Source of the DNA: Onstottus_B sp049273855
Lineage (GTDB): Bacteria > Acidobacteriota > Blastocatellia > UBA7656
Length of the DNA: 64,000 bases
Direction of reading: 5' to 3'
NCBI GenBank assembly: GCA_049273855.1
Contig: JBASRN010000313.1
Location: forward strand, 1-64,000
Part shown: positions 34,475-42,300 of the stretch, one piece after another
Numbering within the stretch: position 1 is the first letter of the stretch
Layout of the letters: the number at the start of each line of letters is the position of its first letter
Program-made: the position numbers and the translations under genes
The notes under the pieces: model-generated
Database searches by the model: none
What the model was told of the DNA's origin: nothing
Seen by the model: only the letters and a program-made list of their open reading frames with translations

Positions 34475-35923
34475 TCACAACCCCAGCTTCGGCCAGAGTT
34501 GATCGACCCTTCGGCGCACCTCGTCGCTCATCTGAAGCTCCCGCGGCCAGGGACGATCAAACCCCTCCGTCTTCCACTTACGAGTCGCGTCGATACCCAT
34601 CTTCGACCCGAAGTTCGGCAACCGCGACGAGTGGTCCAACTGATCCACCGGCCCAAGCATAAACTGTATATCGCGTTCGGGGTCGATGTTGTTCAACACT
34701 CGCCATGACACTTCGTTCATGTCGCGGACGTTGGTGTCATCATCGACCACAACGATGCACTTGGTGAACATGGCCTGGGGCAGCGACCAAATTCCGTTCA
34801 TCACCTTGCGTGCCTGCCCCGGGTAGTTCTTCTTGATCGACACGATCATCAGGTTGTGAAACACACCCGCGAACGGCATGTGATAGTCGACCACCTCGGA
34901 GAACTGCCGCTGCATCAACGGAAGAAAGATGCGTTCGATCGCTTCGCCCATCCAGCAGTCTTCCATCGGCGGCTTGCCCACGATCGTCGTCTGGTAGATC
35001 GGGTTTTTGCGATGGGTTATGCAGGTGACGTGAAAGATCGGAAACTCGTCTTCAAGCGAGTAGTATCCAGTGTGATCGCCGAACGGCCCTTCGGTTCGAA
35101 GCTCGGTTGTATCGACATACCCTTCAAGCACGATCTCGGCGTTGGCCGGCACCTCCACCTCAACCGTCTCGCATCGAACCATCTCGACCGGCTTCTCACG
35201 AAGGAAACCTGCGATCATCATCTCGTCCAGATCTTCGGGCAGCGGCATGATCGCCGAGAAGACGGTTACCGGATCCGCCCCTATGGCCACTCCTACTTCC
35301 AGCCGTCCGCCGCCGCCACGCTTCAGGTTTCGAAAGTGTTGCGCGCCGTGCTTGTGGATCTGCCAGTGCATGCCCGTGGTCCGCTCATCGTAGATCTGCA
35401 TTCGATACATGCCGCAGTTGCGCTTGCCCGTCTCCGGGTTTCTTGTGAACACCAGCGGCATCGTGATGAAGCGCCCGCCGTCTTCGGGCCAGCACTTTAT
35501 GATCGGCAAATCCAGCAGCGAGAACTTGCCTTCTCCAAGCACGCGCTCCTTGCAAGGACCGTCCTTGACGACCCTTGGGAACATCTTTGCGAGGTCGGCG
35601 AGGCGGGGTACCATCTTGATCTTTTCAATCAAGCCCTGGGGAGATTTGACATCGGTCAGCTCCAGAAGGCGTTCGGTGACTTCGCTGTAGTCCTTGATTC
35701 CCAGCGCAATCGACATCCGCCGGCGGCTGCCAAGCGCGTTGATGAGAACCGGAATGGAATGCCCTCGAACGTTCTCGAACAGTAGCGCCGGCCCGCCTTG
35801 TTTTGAGACGCGGTCGGTTATCTCGCTGATCTCGAGCTCGGGATCGACCTGGGCACCAATCCGCTTGAGCTGGCCGCCTTTGTCGAGGGCTTTGATAAAT
35901 TCTCGCAGATCTTCAAATGGCAT
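34475..35923 (-). CDS. UbiD-family decarboxylase (menaquinone/ubiquinone type)
   Basis: Prenylated-FMN-dependent decarboxylase; close relatives act on 4-hydroxy-3-polyprenylbenzoate or futalosine-pathway menaquinone intermediates. Family landmarks: the N-terminal FEDLREFIKALDKGGQLKRI, MYRMQIYDERTTGMHWQIHK, the catalytic Glu region TEGPFGDHTGYYSLEDEFP and IVVVDDDTNVRDMNEVSWRV. It is 482 residues, typical. No ubiX flavin prenyltransferase or mqn gene is nearby, so the quinone pathway is not determined. Confidence 0.92.
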   Translation of the reverse strand: MPFEDLREFIKALDKGGQLKRIGAQVDPELEISEITDRVSKQGGPALLFENVRGHSIPVLINALGSRRRMSIALGIKDYSEVTERLLELTDVKSPQGLIEKIKMVPRLADLAKMFPRVVKDGPCKERVLGEGKFSLLDLPIIKCWPEDGGRFITMPLVFTRNPETGKRNCGMYRMQIYDERTTGMHWQIHKHGAQHFRNLKRGGGGRLEVGVAIGADPVTVFSAIMPLPEDLDEMMIAGFLREKPVEMVRCETVEVEVPANAEIVLEGYVDTTELRTEGPFGDHTGYYSLEDEFPIFHVTCITHRKNPIYQTTIVGKPPMEDCWMGEAIERIFLPLMQRQFSEVVDYHMPFAGVFHNLMIVSIKKNYPGQARKVMNGIWSLPQAMFTKCIVVVDDDTNVRDMNEVSWRVLNNIDPERDIQFMLGPVDQLDHSSRLPNFGSKMGIDATRKWKTEGFDRPWPRELQMSDEVRRRVDQLWPKLGL

Positions 35924-36085
35924 AGCTGAGCTGCCTTAGCGCGCTTCAAGGAACTGAGAAAGTAACACGCGGAGTCGGTTAAGACAAATTCACCGTACCA
36001 GTTACCCTTTGGTTTGCGCCGCTGGAATGTTTTGTTAAGATGCCCGCTGGGTTCGACGCAAATCTCGAAGCGGAGGCACCAGACT

Positions 36086-36118
36086 ATGTCAGATCACTAC
36101 CACGGTGCAGAGGGCTAG
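36086..36118 (+). CDS. 10-residue small ORF upstream of the DUF4190 gene
   Basis: ATG 36086 follows GGAGG by 9 nt and encodes MSDHYHGAEG before TAG at 36116-36118; the DUF4190 start lies 24 nt further. The ribosome binding site is better than that of the downstream gene. It could be a translational leader or a remnant N-terminus separated by mutation. Low confidence. Confidence 0.3.
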   Translation: MSDHYHGAEG

Positions 36119-36142
36119 CCCTGAATTACAGGACTCAGAGCG

Positions 36143-36805
36143 ATGCAGAATCAAGAGCACCTTATCCCCGCAAAGCCGCGAAAAGGCCTGGCTATATCTT
36201 CGCTCGTCCTTGGAATCATCGGCATTCCAACCTTTGGACTGCTCTTTGTTGGAGGCATTGCCGGTATAATCCTCGGCATCATCGCGCTAAACAAAGCCAA
36301 GAGCAATCCTGCGCAGTATGCAGGAAAGGGACTTGCAACAGCCGGAATTGTCACTAGCGTGCTTTCCCTGTTTATCGCAATTCCTGCCATGATGATCGCG
36401 GCCATAGCGATACCGAATCTGCTCAAAGCTCAGCAGGCCGCGCGTGAAATGGAAGCACTCGGGGAAGTCGTTGCGATTGGTCAGGCCCAGGTCCTTTATT
36501 CCGTCACCAGGGGGCGGGGCAAATTTACCGACCTCCGCACGTTGGGAGCAGAAGGTCTGATTGACTCCGCTCTCGCGTCTGGGCAAAAAGGCGGCTACTT
36601 GTTCAGCTCGGAACCGGTGTCTTCAGATAGCGGGCCTCAGATGTTCGATACGACCGCAAAGCCGGTGGAGGCTGGCACCTATGGAGTGGGTAATCGCTCA
36701 TTCGGGTCAAACGAAACCTTGATACTCTATGAGTCGGGGGGCTCAGTAGACCTGAAGGGCACGCGAGATAACCGCATACCGGCAGGTGCTACCCTCGTCG
36801 AATAA
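36143..36805 (+). CDS. DUF4190 membrane protein fused to a pilin-like segment
   Basis: Residues about 14-45 are a DUF4190-type double TM (KGLAISSLVLGIIGIPTFGL, then GGIAGIILGIIALNKAKSNP), followed by AGKGLATAGIVTSVLSLFIA. After it comes a helix ending AIAIPNLLKAQQAAREMEAL, very like the end of a type IV pilin N-terminal helix. The C-terminal globular part (DLRTLGAEGLIDSALASGQK and later) also resembles pseudopilins. No prepilin peptidase site is visible. A membrane-anchored pilin-like protein of unknown function; other acidobacterial proteins have similar architectures. Confidence 0.7.
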   Translation: MQNQEHLIPAKPRKGLAISSLVLGIIGIPTFGLLFVGGIAGIILGIIALNKAKSNPAQYAGKGLATAGIVTSVLSLFIAIPAMMIAAIAIPNLLKAQQAAREMEALGEVVAIGQAQVLYSVTRGRGKFTDLRTLGAEGLIDSALASGQKGGYLFSSEPVSSDSGPQMFDTTAKPVEAGTYGVGNRSFGSNETLILYESGGSVDLKGTRDNRIPAGATLVE

Positions 36806-37038
36806 TAGTCCCTGTTGGGTTGCTTCGACGTTCCCGTCAAACCACCATCCCCAACGCGCGCCAGGGAAAGCCGCGGCCCACTCATTCCAATCTGAGTCCT
36901 TGACACTCTCGCAACCCACGCAAAGGAGATTCGGATTGTTCCACTGTTGTCTAGTCGCGCCGCAGCACATCTGTAGTTTGTTCGTGTTTGTCCCGCTGCG
37001 TGAGATAGACTTAGAGAAAACGCGGAGGTCGAACGGCA

Positions 37039-37719
37039 ATGAAGCACTCGCATCCGAAAGCTCTGATCCTTTTCTTAGTCGTCGCTGTCCTGAGCCTCTT
37101 TGCCCCTCAGGCTTCGCGGTCATTTGCGCGGACAACAACACCGGTTGTGCCAACACCAGCGAATTCGGCCGCCGCAGCTACCTACAGAATCGACGCCGGC
37201 CAAAGCCGCTTCATGGTTAAGGCGTATGCCGGCGGGTTCTTGTCGGCCCTTGCGCACGATCACAACATCGCGATTCGCGAGTTCAATGGCGAGGCTCAGT
37301 TCACCTTCGGCACGGTCGAGCCAGCTTCGCTTCAACTCAAGATCAAAGCCAGCTCGCTCGCCGTTACCGACAAAGTGAGCGCAAGCGATCGGCAAAAAAT
37401 CGAAGCCACCATGCGCGACGAAGTACTCGAAGTTGGCAAGTACCCGGAGATCGTCTTTATCAGCTCGAAGGTCTCGGCTGCCAAGACTGGCGAAGGCCAG
37501 TATCAGACGAGGATCGCGGGCGAGCTGACTCTGCATGGGGTGACGCGGCCGCTGACGATTACCACACAGCTCGAGTTTGGCGATTCGGTCCTGCGGGCAC
37601 GTGGGGGGTTTTCGCTTAAGCAGAGCATCTTCGACATCAAACCGGTATCGGTTGCCGGTGGGACTATAAAGGTGAAAGACGAGCTGAAGTTTACTTTCGA
37701 GATCGTCGCGAAACCTTAG
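37039..37719 (+). CDS. YceI-family periplasmic lipid-binding protein
   Basis: Secreted lipocalin-like beta-barrel that binds long polyisoprenoid or amphiphilic molecules. A signal peptide (KALILFLVVAVLSLFAPQA) precedes the domain, which starts at YRIDAGQSRFMVKAYAGGFL and carries LQLKIKASSLAVTDKVSASD, VFISSKVSAAKTG and GELTLHGVTRPLTI, the family signature. 226 residues. The RBS is GGAGG. It is monocistronic; its relation to stress or quinones is only a family inference. Confidence 0.88.
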   Translation: MKHSHPKALILFLVVAVLSLFAPQASRSFARTTTPVVPTPANSAAAATYRIDAGQSRFMVKAYAGGFLSALAHDHNIAIREFNGEAQFTFGTVEPASLQLKIKASSLAVTDKVSASDRQKIEATMRDEVLEVGKYPEIVFISSKVSAAKTGEGQYQTRIAGELTLHGVTRPLTITTQLEFGDSVLRARGGFSLKQSIFDIKPVSVAGGTIKVKDELKFTFEIVAKP

Positions 37720-37727
37720 AGGCTAGC

Positions 37728-37826
37728 GATTTGAGATTTGAGATTTGGGATATTTGAGATTTGAGATTCGAGATAATTCGAGATTTGAGATTCGAGATAA
37801 TTCGAGATTCCAGATTCGAGATTTCG
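37728..37826. repeat. Tandem direct repeats (GAGATTTGAGATTCG phrase)
   Basis: At least ten consecutive variants of GATTTGA/GATTCGAGATAATTC lie between the convergent yceI and SIS-isomerase genes. Unlike most other elements it is mainly a direct-repeat array; complementary arms are not visible apart from weak TTCGAA-type self-pairing. Confidence 0.7.
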
Positions 37827-37841
37827 AAGATTCCTGACGAG

Positions 37842-38561
37842 CTACTCGCCTCGAGCCAGTCTTCCCAGCGCGCCGCCCGGATGCCAGAGCGCGTACTGCT
37901 CGCGAGTCAGACCTTTGTGCGCTTCGAGCGCTACCGAAAGCGCGCACAAAACATAGATCTTGGCCAGTATACTCGCGCGCGGCACCAGGTTCAGCTCGCC
38001 GCCCTCGTTGTCCACGCCGGCGTATAGCAACACGTCAGCCTTCCCCGCCAGCTCAGACTCTCGATTCCCCGACACCGCGATGATTTTTATCCCAAGTCCG
38101 AAAAGCGCCTCGACAGCACTCATCAACTCAGGAGTCGTTCCGCTGTTCGAGATCGCGATTGTTACGTCAGGCGCGCATACCTGGCCCGCCGAACCGTGAA
38201 TGCATTCGGTTGCGTGGAGAAAATAAGCCGGCGTGCCTGTGCTTGAAAGCAGCGAAGCCACGTAGCGCGCCACATGCTCGCTCTTTCCGATGCCGGTAAC
38301 GTGAACGCGGCCGCCGCGCGATTCGCATTCCAGTATCAGATCGGCAGCGCGTTCTATTGCATCAGCTTCCGCGCGGGTGCGCAGCGCGCCAAGCTCTTCG
38401 AGAGCCAACTCAAAGAAGTTCTCGACAGCCTGAATGGGACTTGGATGCTTGGCGGCCGATCTAAGCGCGGACGTGTCCGGGTCGCCGTTGACTGGGTCTT
38501 CAACCTCGACTGGCCTTGCAGTGATTACGTTAATCGTTTCTAGATCAGGCCTTGTCGCCAT
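37842..38561 (-). CDS. SIS-domain sugar-phosphate isomerase (KdsD/GutQ-like, no CBS)
   Basis: Sugar isomerase-type domain: VTGIGKSEHVARYVASLLSS, TGTPAYFLHATECIHGSAGQ, IAISNSGTTPELMSAVEALF and the tail YALWHPGGALGRLARGE, matching the D-arabinose-5-phosphate isomerase group that feeds Kdo synthesis. The two CBS domains found in KdsD are absent, and about 60 residues of unassigned sequence precede the SIS domain. 239 residues. With rfaE2 nearby it suggests an LPS inner-core or sugar-nucleotide role, but the substrate is not proven. Confidence 0.8.
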   Translation of the reverse strand: MATRPDLETINVITARPVEVEDPVNGDPDTSALRSAAKHPSPIQAVENFFELALEELGALRTRAEADAIERAADLILECESRGGRVHVTGIGKSEHVARYVASLLSSTGTPAYFLHATECIHGSAGQVCAPDVTIAISNSGTTPELMSAVEALFGLGIKIIAVSGNRESELAGKADVLLYAGVDNEGGELNLVPRASILAKIYVLCALSVALEAHKGLTREQYALWHPGGALGRLARGE

Positions 38562-38616
38562 ATTTGAAACTAGTCCGTGAGCGGATGCTTAGAATATTGC
38601 CCTCGAAGGCCGAGAG

Positions 38617-39408
38617 TCAAGGCGCTAAAGCCAGGACTCGGGCCGGGCTTCCCGAGCCGTTCTCGATGGCCAACGGCCCAGTAAAAACCACTGCGCCACG
38701 TGCCGGCAGCTTGTCGAGGTTGGCCAGGTTCTCAATATGATAGAGACCCGCGCCGTGTGAAAGCTTGTGCCCGCCGAAATCCTTCGACGCGCCATAGTCA
38801 ATCGACAGCGTGTCGATTCCGAGCGCCACGACGCTTCGATTCGTCACCAGGTACTTGATCGAGTCCTCAGAAAAACCTGGAAAGTGCAGGCCGCCGTTCT
38901 TGTCGGCGTTGCGATACGTATCGGCGTTGCCGTAGCGCAAGTCCCAGCCGGTTAGCAGCAACACCACCGCGCCGGCCGGTATCGCCCCTCCGCGCTCCCA
39001 CTTTTGAATATCGGCGACGGTCAACCGATAGTCCGGATCGCGGCTCACCTGTTGGCGAACGTCGATCACCGCGGCGGGCGCGATCAACCGTTTTGGGTCG
39101 ATCAGATCGACGGTGTCTTTGCCACGGAGGAAATGGCCCGGTGCGTCGACGTGCGTGCCGAAGTGCTCCGGCACGCGGAACGCGCCGGATGCGTACCCGT
39201 CGCGCTCGATCTGGCTGAGCTCCTCGTATCGAAACGCATCGCGCTCGCCGCCGTAAGCCGGTGTGCCGGCGCTGAGCTTGTGAGTCAGGTCGATGACTCG
39301 TGCCTTGCCTTTGAGCGCGCGTTCAAGCAAGCCGCCGCTTTGCGCGCCGCAAGGGGTTGCGGCGAACATTAGAAGAGTAGCGATTAAAACGCTTTTGGGA
39401 AGTGACAT
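38617..39408 (-). CDS. Secreted cyclase-family (kynurenine formamidase-like) hydrolase
   Basis: Metal-dependent hydrolase of the cyclase superfamily, which includes kynurenine formamidase. A signal peptide (SLPKSVLIATLLMFAATPC) is present. The HxGTHxDxPxH core appears as PEHFGTHVDAPGHFLRGKDT; later GIDTLSIDYGASKDFGGHKL also fits. The open frame reaches 39462, but ATG 39408 with GGAG 6 nt upstream opens the signal peptide, giving 263 residues. Extracytoplasmic location is unusual for a formamidase, so the substrate is uncertain. Confidence 0.82.
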   Translation of the reverse strand: MSLPKSVLIATLLMFAATPCGAQSGGLLERALKGKARVIDLTHKLSAGTPAYGGERDAFRYEELSQIERDGYASGAFRVPEHFGTHVDAPGHFLRGKDTVDLIDPKRLIAPAAVIDVRQQVSRDPDYRLTVADIQKWERGGAIPAGAVVLLLTGWDLRYGNADTYRNADKNGGLHFPGFSEDSIKYLVTNRSVVALGIDTLSIDYGASKDFGGHKLSHGAGLYHIENLANLDKLPARGAVVFTGPLAIENGSGSPARVLALAP

Positions 39409-39430
39409 GATTAGCTCCGATTGTTTTTGC

Positions 39431-39510
39431 CACAAAGACTCAAAGTCACAAAGCCTCACCAAGTCATAAAGGCGTCCGCAGTTCGCTTCGTGTTCCTTAC
39501 CGTCTTGGTG
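39431..39510. repeat. Repeat element between selB and the cyclase gene (CACAAAG phrase)
   Basis: CACAAAG occurs at 39431 and again near 39447 with a variant between; CACCAAG (39457-39463) pairs perfectly with CTTGGTG (39504-39510). It may act as a terminator of the upstream unit or as a degenerate phrase hairpin. Confidence 0.5.
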
Positions 39511-39549
39511 CCCTGGTGCGAGCCATTCAATAAACCTGCCAGGGCTAAC

Positions 39550-41619
39550 TCACAATATCACGCGCTCGTTGCCGACGCGACGAGTTATTCGCTCTCGATC
39601 AAGATACTCAAGCAACGGAATCGCGTGTTTGCGCGACAGTCCGCCGGTGATCTCCTTGAACACCGCCACGTCAATCCTCGGGTTGATCGCCTTCTGAGCG
39701 CGCACTCTTGATTTCAGGTCTTCGATCGAATCAACGTGAAAGATCATGTCGCCGACTTTGAGGATGCGATGTTCGGCCGCGAGCAAGTTGTAGAGCTTTC
39801 TTGCCATCTCTACCGGTACTCGAATGCTGCCGGCTGCCTCCTCGAGGGTGGGGGCTTGCAACCCGGCAGCCTTGAAAGCGGCTTCTAAATTCTGTTTCGC
39901 GGCCAGGTCTGCGTCGGTCAGTGCCGGCCGATGCGAAGCCAGACGGAGCGAGTCACGTTCCGCTGCAACGCCGCCTTCATCAACCAGACGCGCGATCGCC
40001 GCGCGAAAGATCTCCGGTTTGACCTCTCCGAAGAGTCGTTCGCGCACTTCCTCGCGGCTTACGCCGAGAGACAACGGCTCACGCCTGTGATGCTCGGCGA
40101 GCAGCTCAACCACGCTCCCGGCAAGCGCGCGGTAGCTTTCGGCGGAGATAAGCAGGAGCGGTGAGGCGGTCACTTCGATGACGCGGCCCTCGCTGACCAG
40201 CTCCCTGGCGTGCCCGGCTATCTGTTGGTCGGTAGCTCCAGTTCGCGCGGCGATTTCGGCGCCCGACATGGCCCGCGCGCCCGACATCTCGACGAACAAC
40301 GCGATCTGTTCGCCGCGCTCTGAGCCTTCGAGCTGTTCGAGTTTTGCGCGAGCCGAAGCGTCGTGGATGCGATGCTTTTGAGGCAGCGCGTCGATGATGA
40401 CGCCGCCGCCGATGGTCACTTGCGGCGAGTAGCTGCGAATGATGAATCGGTCGCCTGGCAGCGCGGCTATCGGTTCTTCCAATCGGAGCTGCACGATTGC
40501 GCTCGCTCCGGGTAGCAAAGTTCCAAGTTCCGGGTTCAGGGTTCCGGGTTCAGGGTTCCGGGTTCGGGGTTTAGGGTTTCGGGTTTCGGGTTTCGGGTTT
40601 AGGGTCCCGGGTTCAGCGTTGGCGATTCCGAGATCCAGGTTCGACTCGGAACCCTGAACCCCGAACATGGAAGGCGGAGCCTGAAACCCCGAGCCCGTGA
40701 GTATCACAACTCGAGCCATCACTTCCGCGGTGCCGTGGTGCAGACGCACCCGCACCCGTTGCACCAGCGGGCGTGACGCGGTCTTGAGCAAATCCAGCCG
40801 CGCGTCGATCATCGACGTAGCCTGAAGCCGGCCCGCCGGAGCCAGCACGCTTCCACGCTGGGCTTGTTCGACGTTGACGCCCTGAAGATTGATCGCCGTG
40901 CGCTGGCCCGCGACCGCGCGGCTCGTGTCCCGCCCGTGGACTTGCAGGTTTCGAACGCGAGTCTTCACGTCGCCGGGCAGAACCTCGATCTCATCGCCGC
41001 TCTTCAACTCGCCTGCAATCAGAGTCCCGGTAACAACTGTTCCGAACCCTCTGATCGAGAAAGCGCGATCGACTGGAAGACGTGGGACGGCCTGCGACGC
41101 CTTCGGCTCGACTGCCGAAGCCAGCTCGACCAGCACCCTTTTGAGCTCATCGACTCCTTCCCCAGTTCGCGAGCTGACCGCGACGACGGGCGCGCCTTCA
41201 AGAAAAGATCCGCGCACGAAGTCTTCGACCTCGCTGCGCGAAAGCTCGAGCAGCTCGTCGTCGACGAGGTCCGATTTTGTGAGCGCCACGAGCCCCGACT
41301 TGACGTGCAGCAATCGGCAGATGTCAAAGTGCTCGCGCGTCTGGGGCATCACGGATTCGTCCGCGGCGACTACAAGCATGACCAGGTCCAAGCCGTGCGC
41401 GCCCGCAAGCATGTTCTTGACGAAGCGCTCGTGTCCGGGCACGTCAACAAACCCTAACCGATACTCGCCCATGGCCAGGTCGGCGAATCCAATGTCGATT
41501 GTAATACCGCGTTGTTTTTCTTCTTTGAGCCGGTCGGCATCAACGCCTGTTAGCGCTTTGACTAGCGCTGTCTTGCCGTGATCGATATGCCCGGCGGTTC
41601 CGACTATGATGTGCTTCAT
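39550..41619 (-). CDS. selB: Selenocysteine-specific elongation factor SelB
   Basis: Delivers Sec-tRNA(Sec) to UGA codons. G1 AGHIDHGKTALVKALTG, G3 VDVPGHERFVKNMLAG and G4 TKSD are EF-Tu-like but of SelB type (GITIDIGFAD). Four C-terminal winged-helix domains (from about residue 425) would bind the SECIS element, ending in LLEYLDRERITRRVGNERVIL. At 689 residues it is longer than usual because residues about 319-367 are an in-frame insert of phrase-repeat DNA (NPKPRTRNPEPGTLNPELGT), ending just before LLPGASAIVQLRLEEP. No selA, selC or selD gene and no obvious selenoprotein is in the window. Confidence 0.95.
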   Translation of the reverse strand: MKHIIVGTAGHIDHGKTALVKALTGVDADRLKEEKQRGITIDIGFADLAMGEYRLGFVDVPGHERFVKNMLAGAHGLDLVMLVVAADESVMPQTREHFDICRLLHVKSGLVALTKSDLVDDELLELSRSEVEDFVRGSFLEGAPVVAVSSRTGEGVDELKRVLVELASAVEPKASQAVPRLPVDRAFSIRGFGTVVTGTLIAGELKSGDEIEVLPGDVKTRVRNLQVHGRDTSRAVAGQRTAINLQGVNVEQAQRGSVLAPAGRLQATSMIDARLDLLKTASRPLVQRVRVRLHHGTAEVMARVVILTGSGFQAPPSMFGVQGSESNLDLGIANAEPGTLNPKPETRNPKPRTRNPEPGTLNPELGTLLPGASAIVQLRLEEPIAALPGDRFIIRSYSPQVTIGGGVIIDALPQKHRIHDASARAKLEQLEGSERGEQIALFVEMSGARAMSGAEIAARTGATDQQIAGHARELVSEGRVIEVTASPLLLISAESYRALAGSVVELLAEHHRREPLSLGVSREEVRERLFGEVKPEIFRAAIARLVDEGGVAAERDSLRLASHRPALTDADLAAKQNLEAAFKAAGLQAPTLEEAAGSIRVPVEMARKLYNLLAAEHRILKVGDMIFHVDSIEDLKSRVRAQKAINPRIDVAVFKEITGGLSRKHAIPLLEYLDRERITRRVGNERVIL
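40519..40666. repeat. Phrase-repeat element inserted in frame in selB (GTTCCGGGTTC)
   Basis: GTTCCGGGTTCAGGGTTCCG (40541-40560) is an inverted match, 19 of 20, of 40647-40666. Between them lie about ten direct GGGTTCA/GGGTTTC units. The 148-bp element is entirely inside selB without breaking the frame and encodes a repetitive Pro/Asn/Thr peptide. The same phrase occurs at 1903-1970 between ribosomal genes. Confidence 0.85.
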
Positions 41620-41664
41620 CGCTTGACTCTGAGGCTCAAGATATACAGCAGGGAAATTTTGCCC

Positions 41665-42141
41665 TCACGGGAGAATCTTTCTTATTCGATCAATGATCTC
41701 GCTCGTAGACGAGCCTTCCACATAGGGCAACGATACCGCTTTGCCGCCGGCGGCTTCAACTTCCTCTCGACCGACGATCTGATCTACAGGCCAGTCACCA
41801 CCTTTCACCAGCACGTCGGGAAGCAATCGCGTTATCATCTCTCGTGGCGTGTCCTCGTCAAAAACGACCACGAAATCAACTGCCTGCAGCGCCGCAATCA
41901 CTTCGGCTCGCTCGCGCTCGTCCAGGATCGGCCTGCCTTCGCCTTTCAGCAACCGCACCGAGCGGTCGCTGTTCAAGGCCACTATGAGGGCATCGCCCAG
42001 GCCGCGAGCCTCGGCGAGATATCGCACGTGCCCTCGATGAAGCAAGTCAAAACAGCCGTTTGTGAACACGACGCGCTTTCCCTCGCGCCGCATGCGCTGG
42101 CGCTCGTGTGTGAGAGACTCGATGTTCTGGATCTTGGTCAT
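41665..42141 (-). CDS. D-glycero-beta-D-manno-heptose 1-phosphate adenylyltransferase (RfaE2 type)
   Basis: Cytidylyltransferase-like enzyme that makes ADP-heptose for the LPS inner core. VVFTNGCFDLLHRGHVRYLA is the nucleotidyl-transfer motif (HRGH), with ALIVALNSDRSVRLLKGEGR, DVLVKGGDWPVDQIVG and the tail VEGSSTSEIIDRI. At 158 residues it lacks the N-terminal sugar kinase half, as in the split RfaE2 form. ATG 42141 is chosen because it starts the family N-terminus (MTKIQNIESL); an in-frame extension to 42177 is not needed. It lies 45 bp upstream of selB. Confidence 0.9.
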   Translation of the reverse strand: MTKIQNIESLTHERQRMRREGKRVVFTNGCFDLLHRGHVRYLAEARGLGDALIVALNSDRSVRLLKGEGRPILDERERAEVIAALQAVDFVVVFDEDTPREMITRLLPDVLVKGGDWPVDQIVGREEVEAAGGKAVSLPYVEGSSTSEIIDRIRKILP

Positions 42142-42230
42142 CGCTTTGTCCCAAGGACGGAATCTACAGCAAACCACCTACAGAGGCCAACTTTCGATTG
42201 TCCGACTCGAGTATAGACGCTGGCGCACAC

Positions 42231-42268
42231 AACAAGAGGCAGTGAGCGTTCGCCCGCTGCCTCTTGTT
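42231..42268 (-). terminator. Terminator hairpin after the copper-amine-oxidase-like gene
   Basis: AACAAGAGGCAG (42231-42242) and CTGCCTCTTGTT (42257-42268) pair perfectly over 12 bp with a 14-nt loop. It follows the stop at 42301 on the minus strand. Only a weak TTGTTG stretch trails the stem on that strand, but position and stability make termination likely. Confidence 0.6.
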
Positions 42269-42300
42269 TGAGTCCCTTGTTTGCGCGCTAGTCCGCCGGT

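Noticed and set aside
37728..37826. CRISPR array
   Set aside because: The tandem units are short and directly adjacent, with no spacers or cas genes nearby.
40560..40610. Telomere-like GGGTTTAGGG words
   Set aside because: They are part of the degenerate phrase-repeat element inside selB, not a telomere or chromosome end.
39550..41619. SECIS element or selenoprotein near selB
   Set aside because: No in-frame UGA with a following stem was found in the neighbouring genes; selB alone does not show that a selenoprotein is encoded here.
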